The notes under the pieces were generated by a model. That model was given only the letters and a program-made list of their open reading frames with translations. It had not been told where the DNA came from and did not search any database. From positions 3,596,001 to 3,660,000 of the forward strand of contig NZ_CP011803.1 of the NCBI RefSeq assembly GCF_001038625.1: 64,000 bases of DNA. Reading direction: 5' to 3'. The first letter of the stretch is position 1. Each line of letters begins with the position of its first letter. Positions 57,355 to 64,000 of this stretch are shown piece by piece. Position numbers and translations under genes: made by a program. The DNA is from Clostridium carboxidivorans P7. GTDB lineage: Bacteria; Bacillota; Clostridia; Clostridiales; Clostridiaceae.

Positions 57355-58737
57355 TTACTCCTTTCTGGATTTGTATTGAGTATGCAGCAATTCATGTGAC
57401 TTGTGTCCTAAAGGTTTTTCCAAGAATTCACTATAAACTTTCTTAATACTTGGATTTTCATGTGATTTTCTTAATTTTAAATTAGAATCATGATCATATA
57501 GGCCTTGTTTTCTATTAGTGTAAGCTTCTTCTTTATACTCATCTAAAAGTAATTTTGGTTGACCGCCGCCACTAACACATCCTATTGGACATGTCATGAA
57601 TTCTATAAAGTGAAGATCACATTCACCCTTCTTTATGGATTCAAGCACTGGTGCTGCATTCTTCAATCCTGAGACTATACCAACTTTCAATTTTAAATCT
57701 CCAACCTGAACTTCAGCAGTTCTAAAACCTTCTCCACCTCTAACAGCACTAAGATCTACACTTGGAATTTGCTTTTTAGTTATAAGTTCATATCCTGTTC
57801 TAAGAGCAGCTTCCATAACTCCTCCTGTAGCACCAAATATAGTTCCTGCACCTGTATACATTCCTAGAGGATCATCAAATTCTTCTTCTTCTAACTCTTT
57901 AAAGTCTATTCCACTATCCTTTATCAAATAAGCCAATTCTCTTGTAGTAATAACTAAGTCTACATCTCTATATCCGCTGTCTTTCATTTCTTCTCTGCCT
58001 GATTCAAAATCCTTACATGTACATGGCATAACAGATACACTTAACATTTTAGCAGGATTTACATTATTAATTTTAGCGCCATAAGTTTTGAAAATAGCAC
58101 CTGCCATTTGTTGTGGAGATTTACAAGTTGAAAGATGGTCTAAAAGTTCTGGATAAGTTTGCTCTAAATATTTTACCCATGCTGGACAGCAAGATGTAAA
58201 CATTGGAAGAGTTCCGCCTTTAGTTACTCTTTCTATAAGTTCACTTCCCTCTTCCATTATCGTAAGATCTGCTGAGAAGTTAGTATCATAAACTCTATCA
58301 AAACCAAGTTTTCTAAGAGCTGCTGCCATTTTTTTAGGATTTAAAGTTCCAAGAGGCAATCCAAAATCTTCACTTATCCCTACTCTTACAGCTGGAGCAC
58401 ATTGTACTACCTTAAACAAGTCTTTATTTTCAAGTAAGTCCTTAATCTTTTTTACTTGACAAGCTTTGTAAGCTGCAAATATAGGTTCTTCAACATTATC
58501 TAGCATACCTCTGTCATAGTATTTCTTACTAAGTGGTGTTGCAGGCTCATCATATACAGAATAATATCCCTTGCAGACCTGAACGCATTGTCCGCACATA
58601 ACGCATTTATCTGTGTCTATATGTTGTGGCACCCCATCTTTACCTTCTATAGCATCTACAGGACAAACTTCACTACAGCGTCTGCAGCCTGTACATAATT
58701 CTTCATCTATACGTATTATGGCAGTATCATTTGACAT
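57355..58737 (-). CDS. hytA: [FeFe]-hydrogenase catalytic subunit HytA
   Basis: Interconverts H2 with protons and electrons; 460 aa. Two N-terminal [4Fe-4S] sites (CTGCRRCSEVCP, CVMCGQCVQVC). The three H-cluster motifs are TSCCPAW at 181-187, MPCTCKDFE from 237 and EFMTCPIGCVSGGGQP from 369. All cluster ligands and the proton-relay Cys (second C of TSCC) are present, so it should be active. The short N-terminus fits a subunit that receives electrons from HytB/D/E. Confidence 0.95.
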   Translation of the reverse strand: MSNDTAIIRIDEELCTGCRRCSEVCPVDAIEGKDGVPQHIDTDKCVMCGQCVQVCKGYYSVYDEPATPLSKKYYDRGMLDNVEEPIFAAYKACQVKKIKDLLENKDLFKVVQCAPAVRVGISEDFGLPLGTLNPKKMAAALRKLGFDRVYDTNFSADLTIMEEGSELIERVTKGGTLPMFTSCCPAWVKYLEQTYPELLDHLSTCKSPQQMAGAIFKTYGAKINNVNPAKMLSVSVMPCTCKDFESGREEMKDSGYRDVDLVITTRELAYLIKDSGIDFKELEEEEFDDPLGMYTGAGTIFGATGGVMEAALRTGYELITKKQIPSVDLSAVRGGEGFRTAEVQVGDLKLKVGIVSGLKNAAPVLESIKKGECDLHFIEFMTCPIGCVSGGGQPKLLLDEYKEEAYTNRKQGLYDHDSNLKLRKSHENPSIKKVYSEFLEKPLGHKSHELLHTQYKSRKE

Positions 58738-58772
58738 TATAACATCCCTTCCTTTAATGGATTTTTTATTAA

Positions 58773-59327
58773 TTATATATCACTATTAAAGTCTAATAAT
58801 CCTAAAGCTGCTTTTATATTACGATCTTTCTTTTCATCCCTAGGAACAGCAAGCTTTAAAGCTTCTTTTGGACAAGCCTTAACACACGCTGGTGTACCAC
58901 CATTTTCTTTACACAAATCACATTTATGAGCTACTAATTTTACCTTTCCTTCAAAAGCAGCACCTGATTGCTTTTTATCATATCTTGGTAAAAGATCTAC
59001 AGCTCCTACTGGGCAAACAAGCATACAAGTTTTACAACCTATGCAAGCACTTTCATTTACTCTTATACTTCCGTCATCCTGCTCTATAGCATTTACTGGA
59101 CATGCATTAGCACAAGGTGCATCCTCACAATGTCTACACTGAATTGGCATAACAACTTTTTCTTCTTTTACAAGATAAAGCCTTGGGACAATTGGAGTAT
59201 CCATAGTTCCTACTGTAAAACCTGCATCCTTATCTCTATGACTTGCCGCACAAGCTACCTCACAAGATCTACACCCAATACATTTACTTGGATCTGCTAT
59301 TACAAAAGAGTTAAGATCTGCTTTCAT
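58773..59327 (-). CDS. hytE1: Hyt hydrogenase iron-sulfur subunit HytE1
   Basis: 184 aa. Cysteine groups CIGCRSCEVAC, CRHCEDAPCANACP, CIGCKTCMLVCP and CDLC...CVKACP give four [4Fe-4S] sites. Paralogue of HytE2. The 131-bp gap before it holds a terminator and an inverted repeat, so hytE1-hytA-hytE2 may be expressed at a different level from hytCBD. Confidence 0.9.
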   Translation of the reverse strand: MKADLNSFVIADPSKCIGCRSCEVACAASHRDKDAGFTVGTMDTPIVPRLYLVKEEKVVMPIQCRHCEDAPCANACPVNAIEQDDGSIRVNESACIGCKTCMLVCPVGAVDLLPRYDKKQSGAAFEGKVKLVAHKCDLCKENGGTPACVKACPKEALKLAVPRDEKKDRNIKAALGLLDFNSDI

Positions 59328-59364
59328 TTAATTTACCACCTTTCTCATACACAAAAGTATATTA

Positions 59365-59389
59365 TCGAAAACTTTTCAATAATTTTCGA
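59365..59389. promoter_or_regulatory. Inverted repeat upstream of hytE1
   Basis: TCGAAAA (59365-59371) and TTTTCGA (59383-59389) with an 11-nt centre, about 38 bp before the hytE1 start and just after a terminator. It could be an operator or a small RNA hairpin. It does not match the clostridial Rex consensus I recall (TTGTTAA-N4-TTAACAA). Confidence 0.45.
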
Positions 59390-59404
59390 ATAAAAAATAT
59401 CTCC

Positions 59405-59438
59405 CATAAAAAAGTGTCTTATTTATGAAGACACTTTT
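59405..59438 (-). terminator. Internal terminator between hytD and hytE1
   Basis: Perfect 11-bp stem AAAAGTGTCTT / AAGACACTTTT, 7-nt loop, followed on the minus strand by TTTTTTA. It stands inside the hyt operon. Confidence 0.8.
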
Positions 59439-59458
59439 GCAATTTTAATACTATAACA

Positions 59459-60217
59459 TCAAACTTTTTCATATATTTCTTTTACTTCATCAGCACCAGC
59501 TTTTCTTTTGCATTTATCACAGAGAACTTTACCCATATCCAATTCTTTTCCTATCTTTTCATACGCAAATTTAATATGCTCCTCTGTAGCAAAAGTTTCT
59601 CCGCATTCAGAACATTTTACTAGCTTAAATTTCTTTCCCCATATCTCTCTTTCACCATCTTTATCCACTATCTTTATGGCATTAGTTGGACATACATTAG
59701 CACAAGATCCGCATCCTATACATGCTGGTGAAGGTTCATGGTAAGGTGTATCTACTTCCTTATAAATTCCCCTATTAACTGTTGATATAGCTCCTGTTCC
59801 TAACTTTTTACATGCTTTTGCGCAAAGTCCACAAAGTACACAATTTTCTGTATTATCTAATTTAAATCTCTCTACTCTTTTTCTCTCTACGCCAAAAGCT
59901 TCAGCCATTTTTGCTACTTCTTCATTTTCCGGACATCTAACACGAAGCATAGTCATTATATTTTTTCTTATTCTCTTTATTTTATCTGAATTAGTTACAA
60001 CTTCAACTTCCTTAGTAACTGGGAAAAGGCATGAAGTTACAACTTTTGCTCTTCCTCTGTCTACAACTTCTACTACACATAATCTACAGCTTCCAAGACC
60101 TGCTAGAGCATCACTGTGGCATAGTGTAGGTATATATATATCATTTCTTTTTGCTATTTCAAGAATAAATTCTCCTTTTTCAGCCTCGCATGCTTTTCCA
60201 TCAATTATAATTTTCAT
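59459..60217 (-). CDS. hytD: Hyt hydrogenase iron-sulfur subunit HytD
   Basis: 252 aa, related to the N-terminal part of NuoG. A [2Fe-2S] domain has C33, C44, C47 and C62; two [4Fe-4S] sites have CVLCGLCAKAC from 126 and CIGCGSCANVC from 166; an extra zinc-like set CSECGE...CDKC lies at the C-terminus. It links HytB with the hydrogenase subunit. 14 bp after hytB; GGGGGGGGTGACG before the ATG. Confidence 0.9.
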   Translation of the reverse strand: MKIIIDGKACEAEKGEFILEIAKRNDIYIPTLCHSDALAGLGSCRLCVVEVVDRGRAKVVTSCLFPVTKEVEVVTNSDKIKRIRKNIMTMLRVRCPENEEVAKMAEAFGVERKRVERFKLDNTENCVLCGLCAKACKKLGTGAISTVNRGIYKEVDTPYHEPSPACIGCGSCANVCPTNAIKIVDKDGEREIWGKKFKLVKCSECGETFATEEHIKFAYEKIGKELDMGKVLCDKCKRKAGADEVKEIYEKV

Positions 60218-60231
60218 TACGTCACCCCCCC

Positions 60232-62037
60232 CTATTTAACCTTAACTGCATCAAATTTACACATATTCATACAGTTTCCACATCTTACACACTTCTCATC
60301 ATCAATTACATGAGGTTTTTTAACGTCCCCTGTAATAGCATCCACTGCACAATTCTTTTTACATATATCGCAGCCTTTACATTTATCTTCATCTATAACA
60401 AATGTTGTAAGTTTCTTACATACGCCTGCTCTACATCTCTTATTTCTTATGTGTTCTTCAAATTCATCTCTAAAATATCTTATTGAGGCAAGTACTGGAT
60501 TTGCTGCACTCTTTCCAAGGCTGCATAATGCTGCTTCTTTTGACATTGAAGCAATTTCAAGAAGTTCTTCCAAATCTCCTTCTCTACCTTCGCCGTTACA
60601 TATGTCTGTCATTATTTCTAGCATTCTCTTTACGCCTTCTCTGCAAGGTACACATTTTCCACAGGATTCTTCAGCTAAAAAGCCTAGATAGTATCTTGTA
60701 ACATCAACGATACAAGTCCTATCATCCATAACAATCATACCACCGGAACCCATCATTGAATCTGCCTTAGTTAAAGTATCATAATCAACTGGCAAATCTA
60801 AATATTCTTCAGGTAAACATCCTCCAGAAGGTCCGCCTATTTGAACAGCCTTAAACTTTCTATCGTTTAATACTCCTCCACCTATATTAAATATAATTTC
60901 TCTTAAAGTAGTACCCATAGGAACTTCTACAAGACCAGTATTCTTAACCTTACCAACTAGTGAGAATACCTTTGTACCTTTACTCTTTTCCATAGTTCCA
61001 ATTGAATGATACCACTGTCCACCTTTGTCAAGTATTATAGGAATATTAGCCCAAGTTTCAACGTTATTCAATACTGTAGGTTGTCCCCATAAACCCTTTT
61101 CTGTAGTGTGTATATATTTAGCTCTAGGCTCTCCTACCATACCTTCGATAGAAGACATAAGCGCTGTAGATTCACCACAGACAAAAGCTCCTCCACCTCT
61201 TACTATTTGAATATCAAATGAAAAATTAGTACCTAATATATTTTCACCTAAAAATCCTCTTTCTCTAGCTACATTTATTGCTTTCTGCATATTCTCAACA
61301 GCTAATCCATACTCATCTCTTATATATGCAAATCCTAAAGTACCTCCAACTGCATAAGCACAAATTGTCATACCTTCAATAACACTGTGAGGGTCACCTT
61401 CCATTATACTTCTATCCATAAATGCGCCTGGGTCACCTTCATCACCATTACATACTACGTATTTAGGTGTTGTATCAATTTCTGCAGCTGTCTGCCATTT
61501 ACGAGATGTAGGGAATCCAGCGCCGCCTCTTCCTCTAAGTCCTGAATCACCTACTTCTTTAAGTACATCCTCTGGCTTCATTTGAGAAATTACCTTTTTT
61601 AATGCTTTGTATCCGCCTCTTTCTATATAATCCTCTATAACTGTTGGGTCAATTTCTCCTACATTTCTAAGTGCAATTTTATTCTGTCTTTTACAAAATT
61701 CACTTTGTTTGTGGTTTCTTAATCTTTGTTTAGTAGAAGTTTCAAAATATAATAATTTTTCAATAATTTCTCCATTCATTAATGTCTTTTTAACAACATC
61801 TTCTACATCTTCAACTTTTACTTTAAAATATGCTATGTCATCTGGGTAAATTTTTATTACTGGTCCTTTTTCACAAAGTCCATCACAACCAGTTGCTTTT
61901 AATTGAACTTCCGTTTTTACCTCAGCATTTGCTCCTAACTCTGCAACTTTTTTCTTAAGTTCCTCAAATACTTCCATACTATGTTTTGCTAAACATCCTG
62001 CTCCGCAGCATACATTAACTATTTTCTTATTGCTCAT
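60232..62037 (-). CDS. hytB: Hyt hydrogenase flavoprotein HytB (NuoF-like)
   Basis: 601 aa; binds FMN and NADP(H) and is the proposed electron-bifurcating site. Order: N-terminal [2Fe-2S] thioredoxin-like domain (CCGAGCLAKHS, CDGLCEKGP), NuoF core with GLRGRGGAGFPTSRKW and CNGDEGDPGAFMDRS, [4Fe-4S] site ESCGKCVPCREG, and a two-cluster ferredoxin tail (CKGCDICKKNC, CVRCGNCMNMC). Start overlaps the hytC stop (TAATG). NADP preference is known for the acetogen enzyme, not visible here. Confidence 0.93.
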   Translation of the reverse strand: MSNKKIVNVCCGAGCLAKHSMEVFEELKKKVAELGANAEVKTEVQLKATGCDGLCEKGPVIKIYPDDIAYFKVKVEDVEDVVKKTLMNGEIIEKLLYFETSTKQRLRNHKQSEFCKRQNKIALRNVGEIDPTVIEDYIERGGYKALKKVISQMKPEDVLKEVGDSGLRGRGGAGFPTSRKWQTAAEIDTTPKYVVCNGDEGDPGAFMDRSIMEGDPHSVIEGMTICAYAVGGTLGFAYIRDEYGLAVENMQKAINVARERGFLGENILGTNFSFDIQIVRGGGAFVCGESTALMSSIEGMVGEPRAKYIHTTEKGLWGQPTVLNNVETWANIPIILDKGGQWYHSIGTMEKSKGTKVFSLVGKVKNTGLVEVPMGTTLREIIFNIGGGVLNDRKFKAVQIGGPSGGCLPEEYLDLPVDYDTLTKADSMMGSGGMIVMDDRTCIVDVTRYYLGFLAEESCGKCVPCREGVKRMLEIMTDICNGEGREGDLEELLEIASMSKEAALCSLGKSAANPVLASIRYFRDEFEEHIRNKRCRAGVCKKLTTFVIDEDKCKGCDICKKNCAVDAITGDVKKPHVIDDEKCVRCGNCMNMCKFDAVKVK

Positions 62038-62519
62038 TATTTTTCACCTCTATACTCATCAAGAATTTCTTTTATCATTTTAGGTGTCAAATTTCCATAA
62101 AATTTTTCGTTAATCATCATAACAGGAGCTATAGCACAACATCCTATACAGTTAACTGTGTTAATTGAAAATTTACGATCTTCTGTAGTTCCCCCAGGTC
62201 TAATGCCTAATATTTTTTCAAGTTCATCCATTACCACCATTGATCCAGATACATGACAGGCAGTTCCATCACATACTGTTATAATGTTCTCCCCCTTTGG
62301 TGTTAAACTTAGAGCCTTGTAGAAAGTAGCCATACCATATAGTCTACTAACTGGAGTTTCTAAGTATTCAGCTAAAGCCTCTAAAGACTCTCTAGGGATA
62401 TACCTATACTTTCTTTGTATATCTTGTAAAATAGCTAAAGTATATCTCTGTTCTTTAGGATATTTTTGTATTACGTCTTTACCACTCATGTCTAAATTTT
62501 GTTTTTGTGCCACATCCAT
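62037..62519 (-). CDS. hytC: Hyt hydrogenase [2Fe-2S] subunit HytC (NuoE-like)
   Basis: 160 aa thioredoxin-like [2Fe-2S] protein. Cluster ligands are in TVCDGTACHVSGS and NTVNCIGCCAIAP. The N-terminal helical part has YIPRESLEALAEYLETPVSRLYG, typical of NuoE. First gene of the hytCBD-E1-A-E2 series, 321 bp after fdhA; AGAGGGTG before the ATG. Confidence 0.93.
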   Translation of the reverse strand: MDVAQKQNLDMSGKDVIQKYPKEQRYTLAILQDIQRKYRYIPRESLEALAEYLETPVSRLYGMATFYKALSLTPKGENIITVCDGTACHVSGSMVVMDELEKILGIRPGGTTEDRKFSINTVNCIGCCAIAPVMMINEKFYGNLTPKMIKEILDEYRGEK

Positions 62520-62721
62520 TAAAATTCACCCTCTTACCTAAAGATTTATATAAACAGAATAACAAATTATTCCATTTACCCCCATTTAATAAATTTAACT
62601 TTTATAATTTATATTTAAAACCTTTAAAATTTGAACATAATTATCTAACAAATTCATAAGGTTCTATATTCGTATTTGAATACCTTTACATAATAAAATT
62701 ATATAATATACTATTTCTTAA

Positions 62722-62830
62722 AAGACCTATCTTTAAATCATTTTTAACTATCAAGCAAAATCTTTGATTTTGGTATAGTAAATTTCCCCTGTTCTAATAC
62801 AGCAAAGAACCTAATTTAAAGATAGATCTT
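62722..62830 (-). ncRNA. Candidate structured RNA between fdhA and hytC
   Basis: The minus-strand RNA has a 17-bp closing stem: AAGAUCUAUCUUUAAAU (62830-62814) pairs with AUUUAAAGAUAGGUCUU (62738-62722), one U-G pair. The same pair is a C/A mismatch on the plus strand, so the minus strand is the likely template reading. Inside are a hairpin GUUCU/AGAAC (62791-62810), the purine run CAGGGGAAAU and a two-part stem ACUAU/AUAGU enclosing CAAAAUC-AAA-GAUUUUG (62756-62772). I cannot match it to a known riboswitch. Confidence 0.5.
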
Positions 62831-62840
62831 CATTTACATA

Positions 62841-64000
62841 CTATTTACAACATTCTAAATTTATGTTCATCTTTTTTCTTATTTTAGTATACTCATCCTG
62901 TACATATTGTTCTGCAGCCTTTTGATCTTTAATATTTTCTACCTTTACAGCACAATATTTATATTCTGGTGTCTTAGATATAGGATCTAAGTTATTTAAA
63001 GTAAGCTCATTACATGCTCCTACCCACCATTGGTATGTCATGTAAACTGCACCTTTATTAACTCTATCTGTAACTAATGCCTTAGCTACTACAGATCCTC
63101 TACGTGAACTTATTCTCACAAATTCTTGATCTAATATATTTAAATTTTTAGCATCCTCTGGATTTATTTGAACATAACCTGGCTCATCAGCTAACTGCTG
63201 AAGTGCCCTACAGTTACCAGTCATTGTTCTTACTGAATAGTGACCAACCTCTCTTACTGTAGAAAGTACTAGAGGGTATTCCTTATCTGTACTCTCCATA
63301 GGTGCTCTCCATTCTGCTGCAAATAAATTTGCCTTTCCACTAGGAGTATTAAATTTATTTCCTTTATACAAATATGAAGTTCCTGGATGATCTTCTGAAG
63401 GACATGGCCATTGAATTCCACCTAGTTCTTCAAGTCTTTCGTAACTTGCTCCCTTAAAGTTTGGACACAAGTTTCTTAATTCATCCCAAATTTCCTTTGT
63501 ATTTTTATAATTCATGTCATATCCCATAGCTTTAGCAATTTCTGAAATTATCTGCCAATCAGGCTTTACATCTCCTGTAGGTTCTATTGCCTTACGGAAT
63601 CTTTGGAAACCTCTATCAGCCGAACTATATACACCTTCATGTTCACCCCAAGAAGTAGCTGGTAATATTACATCTGCATGAAGTGCTGTTTTATTCATAA
63701 ATATATCTTGAACAATTACAAGTTCTAACTTGTCCAAAGCTTCTCTAACTTCTGCTGCATCTGGATCACTTTGTACTGGATCCTCACCCATAATGTAATA
63801 AGCTTTTATTTTATCCTCTTTAAGCACTAAATGAGGAACTTCAGTTAAGTGATATCCCACTTTATTTGGAAGTTTTACTCCCCAAGCATTTTCAAATTTT
63901 TCTCTTATGGCATCATTTGTTACTGATTGATATCCTGGATATACATTAGGGAGTGCACCCATATCACAAGCACCTTGTACATTGTTTTGGCCTCTTACAG
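62841..64000 (-). CDS. fdhA: Formate dehydrogenase catalytic subunit FdhA (C-terminal part)
   Basis: The last 386 residues are visible; the frame is open through the window edge and reads VRGQNNVQGACDMGALPNVY upstream of the first internal ATG, the standard FdhH-type motif. The visible part holds the end of the molybdopterin domain (GVYSSADRGFQRFRKA) and the dinucleotide-binding domain (GYVQINPEDAKNLN). The active-site Cys/Sec and the N-terminal cluster lie outside. Acetogen homologues use Sec, and the Sec machinery is in this window. Interacts with HytA-E to reduce CO2 with H2 or NADPH plus ferredoxin. Confidence 0.93.
   Translation of the reverse strand, partial: VRGQNNVQGACDMGALPNVYPGYQSVTNDAIREKFENAWGVKLPNKVGYHLTEVPHLVLKEDKIKAYYIMGEDPVQSDPDAAEVREALDKLELVIVQDIFMNKTALHADVILPATSWGEHEGVYSSADRGFQRFRKAIEPTGDVKPDWQIISEIAKAMGYDMNYKNTKEIWDELRNLCPNFKGASYERLEELGGIQWPCPSEDHPGTSYLYKGNKFNTPSGKANLFAAEWRAPMESTDKEYPLVLSTVREVGHYSVRTMTGNCRALQQLADEPGYVQINPEDAKNLNILDQEFVRISSRRGSVVAKALVTDRVNKGAVYMTYQWWVGACNELTLNNLDPISKTPEYKYCAVKVENIKDQKAAEQYVQDEYTKIRKKMNINLECCK

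Overview
The window is AT-rich, low-GC Firmicute DNA with a clostridial gene order. Its right end carries the electron-bifurcating NADP-linked [FeFe]-hydrogenase operon hytCBD-E1-A-E2 directly downstream of a formate dehydrogenase gene (fdhA, cut by the window edge). Gene order and subunit sizes (160, 601, 252, 184, 460 and 195 aa) match the Hyt/Fdh complex of the acetogens Clostridium autoethanogenum and C. ljungdahlii, so a member of that clade is the best guess. This rests on recall, not on a search.

Layout. 1-2674 (minus): potABC, polyamine ABC transporter, under a consensus promoter with an attenuator-like leader hairpin. 3013-3930 (plus): metA. 3989-8755 (minus): a transposase-like remnant, a NiaP-like MFS carrier, two small orphan proteins and the K+ transporter Kup. 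9000-14533: an accessory stretch with a chromate-transporter fragment, an ECF sigma/anti-sigma pair, a YitT-family membrane protein, a two-gene phage-like remnant (one gene frameshifted, one cut by a repeat), copies of a cloverleaf-shaped palindromic repeat and an orphan leader-peptide/terminator unit. 14741-16279: a secreted serpin. 16507-21334 (minus): the complete selenocysteine set selD-selA-selB plus tRNA-Sec. SelD itself reads an in-frame UGA and is missed by standard ORF calling. comEA and dacF follow.

23455-51940 (all minus) is a conserved clostridial cell-envelope/ribosome block: rluD, ridA, yqeK, nadD, yhbY, obg, rpmA, prp, rplU, rng, two radical-SAM-associated genes, SpoIVFB/SpoIVFA-like proteases, mgsA, rodA, minEDC, three tandem PBP2 genes each with its own terminator, mreDCB, radC, maf, a DUF4321 protein and a SPOR-like protein. 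A GNAT gene, pepA (plus), a palindromic MITE, an ACT-domain protein and a sigma-54 activator (plus) follow, then the hyt operon and fdhA.

Links between genes: Sec synthesis and insertion (sel genes, tRNA-Sec) supports the selenoprotein SelD and, by family knowledge, FdhA, whose Sec codon would lie beyond the right edge. FdhA with HytA-E couples H2, NADPH, ferredoxin and formate in acetogenic CO2 reduction. MreBCD, PBP2, RodA and MinCDE together control rod shape and septum placement.

The best candidates for undescribed biology are a folded RNA between fdhA and hytC, an internal terminator plus inverted repeat between hytD and hytE1, twin 18-bp palindromes flanking a 20-bp perfect terminator upstream of the sigma-54 regulator, the 82-bp cloverleaf repeat family, and the triplicated PBP2-plus-terminator unit.
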